A stretch of DNA of 64,000 nt, taken from NCBI GenBank assembly GCA_023384135.1, contig JAHDXS010000003.1, forward strand, positions 502,728 to 566,727, written 5' to 3'. Source of the stretch: Alphaproteobacteria bacterium (GTDB lineage: Bacteria; Pseudomonadota; Alphaproteobacteria; Micavibrionales; Micavibrionaceae). The translations under genes were made by a program, and so were the position numbers. Position 1 is the stretch's first letter. The number at the start of each line of letters is the position of its first letter. Below, piece after piece: positions 18,849-28,226 of the stretch. The notes beneath the pieces are model-generated. The model worked only from the letters and a program-made list of their open reading frames with translations. It ran no database searches and was not told where the DNA came from.

Positions 18849-19742
18849 TTAACGTTCCAATTCGGCGCGAACCGTGTTGAGCAGATAATCTCTGAAAACC
18901 ACGATTCTTTTGGAATTCCGTCGTTCCTGAGGATAGACGAAAAACATATCAACACTGGGAATCTCCAGATCGGGGAACAACGGTTCCAGATCGGGGTCGT
19001 GGCGGCTGACGTAATCGGGCAGGGCGGCAATCCCCACGCCGTGTTTCACGGCGGCGTAACGTGCGCTCATAGAGTTGAGCATCATGACATTCGGATTGTT
19101 TTCGTGCTCGATTCCCAGCGTATTGAAAATCCAGTTAGGCCGCACGAAGGGCGTTTCCATCCCGACCGGATGCCCGATCATGACGTGGTTGCGTAAATCC
19201 TCCAGCGTCTTGGGCTGTCCGTGGCGCTCACGATAGTGTTTCGAAAGACACAGGCTGAAGCGCAGCGTCGTGATCTTCTTTTCGATGACGTCGGCCTGCT
19301 CCGTCTTCTGCAGCCGAATGCCCACGTCGGCCTCCCGCCGCATCAAATCGTAAACCCGGTTATCAAGCAAAAGCGTCACCTGAATCTTCGGGTAAATATC
19401 CTTAAACCCGGCCAGCTTCGGCACCAGCCAGCTTGAGGCGATAAAGTCCACGGTGGTGATGGTCAAAAGCCCCTCGGGCAGCAGCCGCGAATCCGAAAGC
19501 CGCGTCTGCGCGTCTTTCAGTTTTTCGAACACGTCCCGCGCCGCCTCGAACAAGATCTCGCCCTGCTCGGTGAGGACAAGCCCCCGCGCGTGACGGTGGA
19601 AGAGGGGATGCCCCAGATTGTCCTCCAGCGCTCCGACCTGCCGGGAAACGGCTGATTGGCTTAGGTTCAGGATTTCCCCCGCATGGGTAAAACTCCCGGC
19701 CTCGGCGACGGTTTTGAAGATTTTCAGCTTGTCCCAGTCCAT
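18849..19742 (-). CDS. LysR-family transcriptional regulator
   Basis: The 297-residue protein has the LysR winged helix-turn-helix at residues 1-62 (FKTVAEAGSFTHAGEILNLSQSAVSRQV) and the periplasmic-binding-protein-like co-inducer domain from about residue 90. It follows trxB on the same strand, 36 bases away, and lrp is divergent from trxB. This lrp/trxB/lysR order recurs in alphaproteobacteria. The target genes and effector are unknown; trxB and a redox role are natural guesses, not shown by the sequence. Confidence 0.93.
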   Translation of the reverse strand: MDWDKLKIFKTVAEAGSFTHAGEILNLSQSAVSRQVGALEDNLGHPLFHRHARGLVLTEQGEILFEAARDVFEKLKDAQTRLSDSRLLPEGLLTITTVDFIASSWLVPKLAGFKDIYPKIQVTLLLDNRVYDLMRREADVGIRLQKTEQADVIEKKITTLRFSLCLSKHYRERHGQPKTLEDLRNHVMIGHPVGMETPFVRPNWIFNTLGIEHENNPNVMMLNSMSARYAAVKHGVGIAALPDYVSRHDPDLEPLFPDLEIPSVDMFFVYPQERRNSKRIVVFRDYLLNTVRAELER

Positions 19743-19778
19743 AAGCGTCTTCCGGGGTTAGAAATGAAAGAGTTGATT

Positions 19779-20747
19779 CTACTCCGCCGCATGCGCTTGC
19801 GAACCGGCCTTGTCCTGATGGGCGAGGAAGCGGTCGGCCTCCAGCGCAGCCATACAGCCCAGCCCCGCCGCTGTAACAGCCTGCCGGTAAACCGAGTCCG
19901 TCACATCGCCAGCCGCAAACACGCCAGGAACCGAGGTCGCCGTCGAATCCGCCGCCGTGATGACATAATTGCTCGCGTCCATATCCAGCAAGCCTTTAAA
20001 CAGCTCGGTCGCCGGGTCGTGCCCGATCGCCACGAACAGCCCCTGTTTGGCCAGAACGGACGTCTCGCCCGTCTTGACATTCTTGACCCGCAAGGCGTTC
20101 ATGCCCGCCTCATCGCCCAGAATCTCCTCGACAACCGTATCCCAGATCACCTCGACCTTGGGGTTGTCGAACAGGCGCTTTTGCATGATCTTCTCGGCCC
20201 GCAGGGAATCCCGGCGGTGGATCAGCGTCACCTTGGAGCAGAAATTGGTCAGGAACAGCGCCTCCTCGACGGCCGTGTTGCCGCCGCCTACGATGGCGAC
20301 CTCCTTGCCCCGGAAGAAAAACCCGTCACACGTGGCGCAGGCCGAAACGCCCTTGCCCCGGAAGGGGCCTTCGGACTCCAGCCCGAGCCAGCGCGCCTTC
20401 GCGCCCGTGGCGATGATCAGCGTATCCCCGGTATAAATCGCGCCCGAATCGCCGAACGCCTTGAATGGGCGGGCAGACAGATCGACCTTCACGATATAGT
20501 CGTTGATCAGCTTCGTGCCTACATGCTCGGCCTGCAATTTCATCTGCTCCATCAGCCACGGCCCCTGAATGACATCGGCAAAGCCGGGATAATTCTCGAC
20601 ATCCGTGGTGATCATGAGCTGCCCGCCTTGCTCCATCCCGGTCACCAGAATGGGGGAGAGGTTGGCGCGCGCCGCGTAAATCCCGGCCGTATATCCGGCG
20701 GGTCCGGACCCGATGATCAGAACTTTGGTATGAATGGGGTTTGTCAT
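19779..20747 (-). CDS. trxB: Thioredoxin-disulfide reductase
   Basis: TrxB reduces thioredoxin with NADPH through FAD. The 322-residue protein has the FAD-binding IIGSGPAGYTAGIYAAR at the N-terminus, the redox-active Cys137-Ala-Thr-Cys140-Asp, the NADPH-binding GGGNTAVEEALFL, and the C-terminal GVFAAGDVTD. Length and motifs are complete. It is followed by a lysR gene on the same strand. The E. coli-type low-molecular-weight enzyme is the only reasonable reading. Confidence 0.96.
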   Translation of the reverse strand: MTNPIHTKVLIIGSGPAGYTAGIYAARANLSPILVTGMEQGGQLMITTDVENYPGFADVIQGPWLMEQMKLQAEHVGTKLINDYIVKVDLSARPFKAFGDSGAIYTGDTLIIATGAKARWLGLESEGPFRGKGVSACATCDGFFFRGKEVAIVGGGNTAVEEALFLTNFCSKVTLIHRRDSLRAEKIMQKRLFDNPKVEVIWDTVVEEILGDEAGMNALRVKNVKTGETSVLAKQGLFVAIGHDPATELFKGLLDMDASNYVITAADSTATSVPGVFAAGDVTDSVYRQAVTAAGLGCMAALEADRFLAHQDKAGSQAHAAE

Positions 20748-20922
20748 CTGCCCTTTTTACTCCTTATAAAACCGTTTGGCAGCCTCAATAGTCGCCAATT
20801 TCAGCCGAAAATCATTCGTCGGCGACAGGGTGGGGGTTTCACGGTCGAATCGCGAAAACCGCCGGGAACGTAATGCCACAGATCGGCCCTGTTTGAAAGT
20901 TGTAATTATATTTCAAAAAAGC

Positions 20923-20949
20923 TTGCATCGCTGAAGGCAAGTTTATACA
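20923..20949 (+). promoter_or_regulatory. Possible lrp promoter with inverted repeat
   Basis: TTGCAT (20923-20928) and TATACA (20944-20949) lie 73 bases before the lrp start, with a short 15-base spacer. The -35 lies in the left arm of an imperfectly spaced inverted repeat (CTTGC, ten bases, GCAAG), which could be an autoregulatory operator. The evidence is weak. Confidence 0.3.
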
Positions 20950-21021
20950 AAGCTCCGGTCAAAACAAACACGGAACCTTGTTTTGGCGTCACGGAAAACG
21001 GAAAGAACGCAGTATCAAACC

Positions 21022-21492
21022 ATGAAAAAAACCAAACTCGATAAGATCGACCGCAGGATTCTTGCGGAACTACAGGAAAACGGACGCATCACCAACGTTG
21101 AACTCGCCGGCAAGGTTGGCATCTCGGCCCCGCCATGCTTGCGCCGCGTCCGTGCGCTTGAGGAATCCGGATATATCAAGGATTACCGCGCTCGTCTGGA
21201 CGGCGCCGTTCTGGGCTACAGCGTCACGGTGTTTGCGATGGTCCGCCTGACCAGCCAGGCCGAACCGGATCTCGTGCGATTCGAAAAGCACGTCAAGGCG
21301 TTGCCCATGGTCCGCGAATGCCACATGCTGGCGGGGGAAGTCGATTTCATCCTCAAGATCGTGGCGAAAGACTGGGACAGCTATCAGGAATTCCTGAAAA
21401 ACGAGCTGACCGGCGCCCCGAACGTGACCTCGGTCAAATCCTCGCTCTGCATCCGCGCGGCGAAGGACGAGCCCGGCGTGCCGATGGATTAG
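21022..21492 (+). CDS. Lrp/AsnC-family transcriptional regulator
   Basis: The 156-residue protein has the AsnC-type helix-turn-helix (DKIDRRILAELQENGR followed by LAGKVGISAPPCLRRVRALEESG) and the C-terminal RAM ligand-binding domain with VRECHMLAGEVDFILKI. Length is typical. ATG 21022 is chosen over an upstream TTG because the protein then begins right at the domain. It is divergent from trxB over 274 bases. The amino acid effector cannot be told from sequence. Autoregulation is usual in this family. Confidence 0.93.
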   Translation: MKKTKLDKIDRRILAELQENGRITNVELAGKVGISAPPCLRRVRALEESGYIKDYRARLDGAVLGYSVTVFAMVRLTSQAEPDLVRFEKHVKALPMVRECHMLAGEVDFILKIVAKDWDSYQEFLKNELTGAPNVTSVKSSLCIRAAKDEPGVPMD

Positions 21493-21518
21493 GTCAAACG
21501 AGCCTTTAAATCTGTTTA

Positions 21519-22352
21519 TTAAAGTTCGGACTCAAGCCCGGATTCGTCGTGTTCAAATCTGTTATGCTTGAGGAAGCTTAGCACTTGCTGCATCACGCTG
21601 GGGTTGAACATCATCAGCGTGTGCGTGGACGGCACGACGATATGGTCGGTCATCCCCTCGATTTTTGTGCGCTCTACGGGAACGATCCCGTCATGTTCGC
21701 CGGGCAGCACCCACGGGGCGAGGGGGTTAATCGAAAAATTCCCCGCGATGACCCCGATCGGATAGTCAATCGTCCCGTCGATATGCTTGTGCTTCGTGGT
21801 GAGCTGCGCCCCCGCAGGCCCGAACAATTTCTCATAAAGTGGGGCCAGCACCTTCGTTTCAGAAAGCCAGTCCGCGAACTCGCTGCCAGTATTGGGCGGG
21901 CCGAGCATAACAACGCTTCCGAGACGATCCGGCTTGTATAGAGCGATCCAGTAACGCGCTATCAGGCTTCCCATCGAATGCGTCACGAAGTGGATGCGCG
22001 TTGCATCGGCGTAATGCGGGCTTTCGGTGATTTTGGCATGCACAAAACCAGTCAGATCTTCGAGCGTCTGGTGCCGCGAAGGGTAGGCGATGTTGAGCGT
22101 GTTATACCCGTGCTTTTCGAGATAGAGGCTCATCGGCATCATATCCACCCTGTTGCGGAAAATTCCGTGCAGCAGAATGACAAGTTCTCTGGGTTTTTGA
22201 GTGTCAGGGCCGTTCATCGATGCGGGGCTCCATATCGTCTTATAAGGATTTTCAGGTTTTGCGGCGCACCCGGCGCACAAAAGCATGAACATAAAAAATA
22301 CCGGAAAAAATAACGCACGCCAGAAAAAACAGGGCGCAGCGTCACGCGGCAT
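21519..22352 (-). CDS. Alpha/beta-hydrolase lipoprotein (lipase-like)
   Basis: The 277-residue protein is a predicted lipoprotein: a hydrophobic signal segment ends in a lipobox LCAGC near residue 30. The hydrolase domain has the oxyanion-side LHGIFRN, the nucleophile elbow THSMGS and a late His in PSTHTLMM, like triacylglycerol lipases and esterases. It should act at the envelope. ATG 22352 overlaps the trmFO stop by 11 bases and has GGAG nine bases upstream; a GTG 33 bases earlier is possible. Co-transcription with trmFO looks likely, but the pairing has no obvious functional meaning. Confidence 0.83.
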   Translation of the reverse strand: MPRDAAPCFFWRALFFPVFFMFMLLCAGCAAKPENPYKTIWSPASMNGPDTQKPRELVILLHGIFRNRVDMMPMSLYLEKHGYNTLNIAYPSRHQTLEDLTGFVHAKITESPHYADATRIHFVTHSMGSLIARYWIALYKPDRLGSVVMLGPPNTGSEFADWLSETKVLAPLYEKLFGPAGAQLTTKHKHIDGTIDYPIGVIAGNFSINPLAPWVLPGEHDGIVPVERTKIEGMTDHIVVPSTHTLMMFNPSVMQQVLSFLKHNRFEHDESGLESEL

Positions 22353-23727
22353 CGGCCAGCGCTCCGGCCCAAGGCGCGATATCACGCAGGGCGCGCTGCG
22401 AAAGCGCCTTCTTGCGGTCCTTGCCTTTATAGAATTTGCGTTTGCCGCGCGGGTCGATAAAGAACGCCTCGTCCTCGCGCAGCGGCGGGAAGAGTCCGAA
22501 ATTGATATTCATCGGCTGGAAGGTTTCAGCAATCGCTCCGCCAGTGATATGCCGCAGCAACCCGCCGTGAGCCGTCGTTTCCGCAGGTGCAGCACGGTTG
22601 AGGTCCAGAATATCCTGCGCAGCAAACCGCCCCGCCATCAGCCCGACGGCGGCGCTCTCGACATAGCCTTCGCAGCCCGTAATCTGTCCGGCGAAACGCA
22701 GACGCGGTTGAACTTTAAGGCGAAGGCTGTCGTCCAGAAGCTTGGGCGAATTGATGAAGGTGTTGCGATGCAGGCCGCCCAGCCGCGCGAACTCGGCGTT
22801 CTCAAGTCCGGGGATCATCCGCAGCACGCGCACCTGCTCCCCGTATTTCATCTTCGTCTGGAACCCGACCATGTTATAAAGCGTGCCGAGCGCGTTATCC
22901 TGCCGCAACTGCACTACCGCATGCGGGCGTTCATCCTTGTGCGGGTTAGTCAGGCCCACAGGCTTCATAGGCCCGAAGCGCAGAGTCTCAATTCCACGCA
23001 ACGCCATGACCTCGACGGGCATGCACCCCTCGAAATAGGGCGTGTCCTTTTCCCATTCTTTGAAATCGCCATATTCCGCATGCAGCAATTCATGCACAAA
23101 CGATTCATACTGCGCCTTGTCCATGGGGCAGTTGATATAATCCTTGCCCGTGCCCGCCGGGCCTTCCTTGTCATAGCGCGACTGATACCACGCAACGCCC
23201 AGATCAATGCTTTCCGTGTGCACAATCGGCGCGATCGCGTCAAAGAACGCCAGTGAATCTTCGCCCGTCAGCGCACGGATCGCCTGCGCCAGCGGATCGG
23301 AGGTCAGCGGCCCCGTTGCAATAATCACGTGCTCCCATTCCGCAGGGGGCAGGCCGCGCACCTCGCTGCGGTCGATCGTAATGAGCGGATGCGCCTCAAG
23401 CGCCTGCGTCACGTGCTGCGAAAAAATATCCCGGTCCACCGCGAGCGCCCCGCCCGCCGGAACGGCCGCGCGGTCGCCCTCGCGCAGGATCAACGACCCG
23501 CACAAACGCATCTCTTCATGCAGCAATCCGACCGCGTTATAATCCTTGTCGTCGGAGCGGAACGAATTGGAGCAGACCAGCTCCGCGCATCCGCCCGTCT
23601 TGTGCGCCGCCGTGCCGACCGTGGGGCGCATCTCGTGCAAAACTACGCGCACGCCCATCTGCGCCGCCTGCCAGGCCGCCTCGCTGCCCGCCAGCCCCGC
23701 GCCGATAATGTGAAGGGTTTGAGTCAT
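22342..23727 (-). CDS. trmFO: tRNA (uracil-5-)-methyltransferase TrmFO, folate/FAD-dependent
   Basis: TrmFO makes m5U at position 54 of tRNA using methylenetetrahydrofolate and FADH2. The 461-residue product has the N-terminal FAD-binding [16 protein letters not shown], the family run [13 protein letters not shown] with its cysteine, and the C-terminal conserved [20 protein letters not shown]. Length is typical (430-470). The presence of this enzyme in place of SAM-dependent TrmA is common in alphaproteobacteria and Gram-positives. Confidence 0.96.
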   Translation of the reverse strand: MTQTLHIIGAGLAGSEAAWQAAQMGVRVVLHEMRPTVGTAAHKTGGCAELVCSNSFRSDDKDYNAVGLLHEEMRLCGSLILREGDRAAVPAGGALAVDRDIFSQHVTQALEAHPLITIDRSEVRGLPPAEWEHVIIATGPLTSDPLAQAIRALTGEDSLAFFDAIAPIVHTESIDLGVAWYQSRYDKEGPAGTGKDYINCPMDKAQYESFVHELLHAEYGDFKEWEKDTPYFEGCMPVEVMALRGIETLRFGPMKPVGLTNPHKDERPHAVVQLRQDNALGTLYNMVGFQTKMKYGEQVRVLRMIPGLENAEFARLGGLHRNTFINSPKLLDDSLRLKVQPRLRFAGQITGCEGYVESAAVGLMAGRFAAQDILDLNRAAPAETTAHGGLLRHITGGAIAETFQPMNINFGLFPPLREDEAFFIDPRGKRKFYKGKDRKKALSQRALRDIAPWAGALADAA

Positions 23728-23790
23728 GCGCTAGAACATGCCCGGATCGTACGAAAAAACAAGAGAAAACTGAAGATCAGGCGCACGAGC

Positions 23791-24180
23791 TTACGGCTCG
23801 ACCCCTGAAAACTCCGGGTCGATGATGCCTTGGTTTCTGTAAATGGGCGAATTTTTGAGCGAAAGCTCCAGCGCCCCGACGGTCGCGGAAGCCGGCAATC
23901 CGTGGGCCTTGAGATGGGTCTTGAGCTTGTCAAGAATGGCGTCGGCCTGAATGGTATTCTCCCCCTCGTGTAACGCCAGCGCCAGCGTCTCCATGAACGG
24001 CACATAGGCCGGATCGTTCTCGGGAAAGGGCTGCGCGTCGAGGGCGCGATCGAGAATCTCGACCATCCGGCGGTATCCGCCGCCGTTGCGGATCAGCAAC
24101 CGCAGCTCTTTATCGGCCAACACCGCCTCAAGCGGGGAGGAGGGGGATTCAGGCGCGGCAGGAAAATATTGTTTCAGCAT
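23791..24180 (-). CDS. Hypothetical protein, helical
   Basis: The 129-residue product has no signal or membrane segment and no motif I recognise. It is predicted mostly helical, with amphipathic stretches such as MVEILDRALDAQPF and FMETLALALHEGENT, which resemble a TPR-like or helical hairpin fold. ATG 24180 is taken as start; a TTG six bases earlier is also possible. It lies between trmFO and the Y-family polymerase gene on the same strand, 53 bases downstream of the latter. Confidence 0.5.
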   Translation of the reverse strand: MLKQYFPAAPESPSSPLEAVLADKELRLLIRNGGGYRRMVEILDRALDAQPFPENDPAYVPFMETLALALHEGENTIQADAILDKLKTHLKAHGLPASATVGALELSLKNSPIYRNQGIIDPEFSGVEP

Positions 24181-24233
24181 GAGCAATCAAGCCTTTATAA
24201 AAATTTCCCAAGAATCTATCACAACCTTGAAGC

Positions 24234-25532
24234 CTAGTTCCAGAATTCTTCACGCTCCGGCACACGCGAAAACGCGATCTTGGTGCCCACGTAACCCGAA
24301 AGCGTTTTCGGCGGCAGGCCGATGCTCACCGTCTCCGCGCGGTAGCGTTCGTTGAGCCGGTCGAGCGCGGCGGTCAGTGCGGCGTTTTTCAAATGCTGCG
24401 CCCGTGTTTCAGCCTCATTCGTCTCGAAAAGATCGAGCGTCACCTCCTGCGGCGCGCGCAGATCGAACAGGATGACGGAGACTTTCTTGAGCCGCAACCC
24501 GTCGCGCGATGATCTCGAAAGGCCCGATGAAGTGTTGAACGCCGCCATCATCTCCGCCCACAAATCCTCAAGATGCTGCAAGATCGTGAACGGGTCGCTC
24601 GCATGAGAAAAGCGCCGCTCCCCGCCCCAGCGGGCGTAATCACAGCTGCGCACGCTCAAATACAGCCGCCCGGCGGAGAGGTTTTTGCGCCGCATCCGGC
24701 CGCTCGCCTTGCTCAGGAGTCTTCGCGCCATCTGCCGCGCGGCAGGGGGCCGCCGCAGGTCGGGATCGAGGACGCGGCTATGCCCGATCATCGAATGTTT
24801 GCTCTCCGGCGTTTCGAAATCATAACCGTGCAGCCAGTACCAGAACCGCTCCCCCTGCACGCTGCCCCAGATCTTGCGCGCATGCTTGGGCGAGAGGTTC
24901 CACAAATCGCGAATGCTGCGCACGCCCGCGCGGTTCAGCCGCCGTTCCATATTCGCCCCGATCCCCGGCAGGTCGGTAAGCGCCAGATCGAAAAGCGGGC
25001 CGGGCAGATCCTCCTGCCGCAAAATCGTCAGCCCGTCCGGCTTTTTCATATCGCCCGCGATCTTGGCCAGCAGGCTGTTCGGCGCGACCCCGATGGAACA
25101 GGTGATCGCGGGGCCGACATGCTCCCGCAGCCCGCGCTTGATCCGCCGCGCAACCTCTGTGGCCGCCTCCACGCTGCGCCGGGAAGGGGGCAGGCGCGAG
25201 GAAAGTTCGTCGATCGACCAGATTTTGTTGATCGGCGTGTGCAGCGCGACTTCATCAACGATTTTATGATGATACTCGACATACTTGTCATGCCGCGCGA
25301 GCACGCAGGTGAGGTTCGGGCACATCCGCTTGGCGTCCTTGATCATCGTGCCGGTCTTGACCCCGTAAGCCTTGGCCTCGTACGAGGCCGCAATCGCGCA
25401 GGTATAATCCGTCTCCATCGGCACGACGGCGACCGGCTTGCCGCGCAGGTGCGGGCGCTCCTGCTGCTCCACGCTGGCGAAATAGCTGTTGAGATCCAGA
25501 AAAAGCCATTTAAGGCCCGGTTCCCGGTTCAT
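24234..25532 (-). CDS. Y-family translesion DNA polymerase (DinB/Pol IV-like)
   Basis: The enzyme should copy damaged DNA templates with low fidelity. The 432-residue product has the catalytic FLDLNSYFASVEQ at the N-terminus and the second carboxylate motif SIDEL in place of the usual SIDEAY. The fingers motif YEAKAYGVKTGT and the helix-hairpin-helix run LTDLPGIGANMERRL are also present. It is longer than E. coli DinB (351 residues), with an extended little-finger and tail. The site GTTC-N7-GTTC 54 bases upstream points to LexA control. No lexA, imuA or imuB gene is visible next to it. Confidence 0.9.
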   Translation of the reverse strand: MNREPGLKWLFLDLNSYFASVEQQERPHLRGKPVAVVPMETDYTCAIAASYEAKAYGVKTGTMIKDAKRMCPNLTCVLARHDKYVEYHHKIVDEVALHTPINKIWSIDELSSRLPPSRRSVEAATEVARRIKRGLREHVGPAITCSIGVAPNSLLAKIAGDMKKPDGLTILRQEDLPGPLFDLALTDLPGIGANMERRLNRAGVRSIRDLWNLSPKHARKIWGSVQGERFWYWLHGYDFETPESKHSMIGHSRVLDPDLRRPPAARQMARRLLSKASGRMRRKNLSAGRLYLSVRSCDYARWGGERRFSHASDPFTILQHLEDLWAEMMAAFNTSSGLSRSSRDGLRLKKVSVILFDLRAPQEVTLDLFETNEAETRAQHLKNAALTAALDRLNERYRAETVSIGLPPKTLSGYVGTKIAFSRVPEREEFWN

Positions 25533-25585
25533 GGGCAAAAAACCTGTGTTGTCGGTGCGGCAGGGAAATTAAACCAAAAAGAATA

Positions 25586-25600
25586 GAACAAATCAAGAAC
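25586..25600 (-). promoter_or_regulatory. LexA (SOS) box of the Y-family polymerase gene
   Basis: GTTC, seven bases, GTTC on the minus strand is an exact match to the alphaproteobacterial LexA box (direct repeat GTTC-N7-GTTC). Its right-hand end is 54 bases before the polymerase ATG, where a repressor would be expected. Confidence 0.8.
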
Positions 25601-25670
25601 ATTTTTGAGCGAGGCTTGCGGAAACCCCGTGAAAAAGGTTCAATAGAAGTGGAGAAACAAAAGGATAAGA

Positions 25671-26624
25671 ATGTCCGCCCCGATCTCAGACAGCCGCTTC
25701 CACATGTGGCGCGCCGTGTTCGCCACGGCGCACGCCGATGGGAAAATCACGCGCGAGGAAGTCGAGTTCGTGGACCATTACCTTGAGAAAATTCCCTTCA
25801 GCCCCGCCCAGAAAAAAGTTTTGAAAGACGATCTGATCCACCCCAAAAAAGTCGGAGAGATGCTGACAGGCGTTGCCGACGCGGGCGACCGCAGCGATTT
25901 CTTCCAGTTCGCCACCATGATGGCCTGGAGCGACGGCGATTATGACCTCCGCGAACAGGAAATCGTCGAGCGTCTCGCCGCCGAGCAGGACGGCCTCAAA
26001 AACCGGGCGCAGATCCTCGAAAACTTGCGTCAGGCCAGAACGGCGGGCGCTTTGCGCCGCGCTCTGGAAAACGAGGAATACAAGAGACACGCCGGAAAGA
26101 TCGCCAGCCTGTCTTCCATCGTCCGCCACGTCGTGCCGTGGATGGAGGCCGGGGATTTCCACGCCCCCGACAAGGAAATGTTCAAGCTCTGGCGGGCCGT
26201 CTTCTCGCTGGTCCACGCCGACCAGAAAGTCTCGCCCGAAGAGCTCCAGTATGTCGAGGCGATGGTGGAGGTCTTCCGCTTTACGGACGACCAGAAAGAG
26301 GCCATAAAGGAGGACATGAAAAAGCCGCGCGACGTGGTCAAGCTCTTCAAGCAAATCAAGAGCAAGGCGCATCGGCGGCAGTTTTTCGTCATGGCCCGCA
26401 CGATCGTCTGGTGCGACGGTTTCCTGCACGAGCTGGAAAGCAAGGCGATCCAGCGGGTCGTCAAAAGCATCGGCGAGGAAGCGAAGGATTATGCGAACGA
26501 GTTGCGCTGGATCGAGCGAAAACCCGCGATGGAGGCGGACCTCAGCCCCGCAAAGGCCGAGGAACGCATGATGCAGGATGTCGTGGCCAAGATGCTGGTC
26601 TTCTACAGGGATAGCGAATCATGA
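25671..26624 (+). CDS. Protein with two TerB-like helical domains
   Basis: The 317-residue protein has two copies of a TerB-like unit. The first (about residues 8-105) has MWRAVFATAHADGKITREEVE and WSDGDYDLREQE. The second (about 165-260) has LWRAVFSLVHADQKVSPEEL and WCDGFLHELE. TerB-like domains bind metal through acidic residues around HADGxxxxxE and are associated with tellurite resistance and membrane-linked stress complexes. A third copy lies in the overlapping next gene. AAGGAT before the ATG is a good ribosome-binding site. No TerC, TerD or DnaJ-type partner is adjacent, so the role is open. Confidence 0.72.
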   Translation: MSAPISDSRFHMWRAVFATAHADGKITREEVEFVDHYLEKIPFSPAQKKVLKDDLIHPKKVGEMLTGVADAGDRSDFFQFATMMAWSDGDYDLREQEIVERLAAEQDGLKNRAQILENLRQARTAGALRRALENEEYKRHAGKIASLSSIVRHVVPWMEAGDFHAPDKEMFKLWRAVFSLVHADQKVSPEELQYVEAMVEVFRFTDDQKEAIKEDMKKPRDVVKLFKQIKSKAHRRQFFVMARTIVWCDGFLHELESKAIQRVVKSIGEEAKDYANELRWIERKPAMEADLSPAKAEERMMQDVVAKMLVFYRDSES

Positions 26625-27121
26625 ATATAAAAAACCCGATCATTATGACGGAAAGCCAGTTCTGCATGTGGCGGACCCTCTTCGCGATCGCCCACGCCGA
26701 TAATGTGCTGGCCTCCGGCGAAATCGAATATATGGCGAAAATCCTCGAAGAGGTGAATTTCACGCCCGAACAGACGGGCATCCTCAAGGACGACATCACA
26801 AACCCCAAGGATATCGACCAGATGTTCGCGGGCGTAAGCGACGTTCAGGACCGCATCCAGTTCTTCGATCTGGCCCGCAGCCTGGTCTGGGCCGACGGTG
26901 ATTTCGGCGCGGAGGAGCAGGGCGCGATCATCAAGCTCGCCCGTGCGCATTTCCTTAAAACCGACGTGGACGACCTCGTCGGCAAGATCAATCTGGAGCT
27001 TGAGGACGACTACGTGCCTGCCCGCAGACAAAAGAAAAGCGACAACCAGAGCAAGGAACAGAGGTTCCGCAAGACCTTGTTCTCCTTCCGCAACCGCTTT
27101 CTGGAAAATATATCGCGCTGA
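26621..27121 (+). CDS. Protein with a single TerB-like helical domain
   Basis: The 166-residue protein repeats the unit of its upstream neighbour: MWRTLFAIAHADNVLASGEIEY, then DDITNPKDIDQMFAGV and VWADGDFGAEEQG. The ATG overlaps the stop of the 317-residue gene by four bases, so the two are translationally coupled and probably form one complex. A basic, Gln/Lys-rich tail (from about residue 133) replaces the second unit. The clear three-way similarity indicates duplication. The function is unknown. Confidence 0.7.
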   Translation: MNIKNPIIMTESQFCMWRTLFAIAHADNVLASGEIEYMAKILEEVNFTPEQTGILKDDITNPKDIDQMFAGVSDVQDRIQFFDLARSLVWADGDFGAEEQGAIIKLARAHFLKTDVDDLVGKINLELEDDYVPARRQKKSDNQSKEQRFRKTLFSFRNRFLENISR

Positions 27122-27139
27122 CAAGGCGCGGCGGCACCG

Positions 27140-27685
27140 TTACCGGAAAAACTTCGCCAGATTCATCTCAGGATAAAAAAGCGTACCTTGCCCGGCCAGC
27201 GCGGGAGGATCATCGTATCCGCGCCCGTTATAGAACAGCCGCACATATTCGGCCTTTTCCGGCCCCGCCGCTACCCGCACGGCCAGATCGTTCCAGCCGG
27301 CATGCGTGGTGCGGCTGATGTAAATAGGCCCGCGCACCCGGCGGATCAGGCTGACCGGGGCGTACCCGCCTCTCTCCGCCTTCAGGACGAGCAGGGCACA
27401 ACCCTCGTCCCCGCACCAGTGCCCGTAGGGCCCGTTGAGGTAAACCAGCCCCTCCCGCGCCCCGTCGCCGTTCAGGTCGAACCGCGCATATTCATAACGT
27501 GAGGAGGGCGGCGCACCCGTATCCGCAAGGTAACGCCGCACCGCCGCGTGCAGGGCCTCGTCGCCGCCGGATTGTGCGGAAGGCGGCGTCCGGCTCGCAG
27601 GCTCGCGCCCACCGCCGCACCCACCGAGCAGGGCCGCCAGAACCGCGACACTCAAAAACCTGAGAAGTCCATATCGGGAAATCAT
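27140..27685 (-). CDS. Putative lipoprotein with a DxNxDG calcium-loop-like motif
   Basis: The 181-residue protein begins with a signal peptide ending in the lipobox LLGGC (cysteine near residue 22), so it is probably an outer- or inner-membrane lipoprotein. A motif FDLNGDGAREGLVYLNG resembles the DxNxDG loop of VCBS/EF-hand-like calcium-binding segments. GHWCGDEGC holds two cysteines that could bond. ATG 27685 is chosen because it starts the signal peptide; upstream frame sequence is promoter-like. It converges with the TerB-like genes. Confidence 0.7.
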   Translation of the reverse strand: MISRYGLLRFLSVAVLAALLGGCGGGREPASRTPPSAQSGGDEALHAAVRRYLADTGAPPSSRYEYARFDLNGDGAREGLVYLNGPYGHWCGDEGCALLVLKAERGGYAPVSLIRRVRGPIYISRTTHAGWNDLAVRVAAGPEKAEYVRLFYNGRGYDDPPALAGQGTLFYPEMNLAKFFR

Positions 27686-27831
27686 GGCTAAAAGACTAGG
27701 AAATCCTGCGCCCTCTGGCCATGCCCAGCCGCCCCGCCATACACAGTTTTTTCCCGAAAACGGGTTGCACCGCTTAAAAAGCCGCATTAATCTGCACCCC
27801 TGAAGTAAAACTCCCAGGAGACGCCCTCACT

Positions 27832-28185
27832 ATGACCTTCGTCGTGACCGAGGCTTGTATTAAATGTAAATATACGGACTGCGTTGAAGTCTGCCCCGTC
27901 GATTGCTTTTATGAGGGGGAGAATATGCTGGTCATCAACCCCGACGAATGTATCGATTGCGGCGTGTGTGAGCCCGAATGTCCGATCGAGGCGATTTTGC
28001 CCGACACGGACCCGAAAGCCGACCAGTGGCTTGAGGTCAACCGCATGTATTCCGACACGGCGCGCTCGAGGGCATGGCCGAATATCACGACGAAGAAAGA
28101 CCCGATGCCCGAAGCCGAAGCGATGAAGGACGTGCCGGATAAGATGCGCGACCACTTCAGCGACAAACCGGGCGAGGGCGACTGA
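27832..28185 (+). CDS. fdxA: Ferredoxin FdxA (7Fe-8S type)
   Basis: The 117-residue ferredoxin has one cluster motif near the start in [17 protein letters not shown] and a second in [12 protein letters not shown], the arrangement of bacterial FdxA with a [3Fe-4S] and a [4Fe-4S] cluster. It transfers electrons in the cytoplasm. The C-terminal half is a conserved extension without clusters, ending acidic. CAGGAG lies ahead of the ATG. cysK follows by 41 bases, and a ferredoxin-NADP reductase is 2 kb away, which may be its electron donor. Confidence 0.93.
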   Translation: MTFVVTEACIKCKYTDCVEVCPVDCFYEGENMLVINPDECIDCGVCEPECPIEAILPDTDPKADQWLEVNRMYSDTARSRAWPNITTKKDPMPEAEAMKDVPDKMRDHFSDKPGEGD

Positions 28186-28226
28186 TTGATTTTAAAAATG
28201 AACACGAGCAGATAAGGATTTAAACC

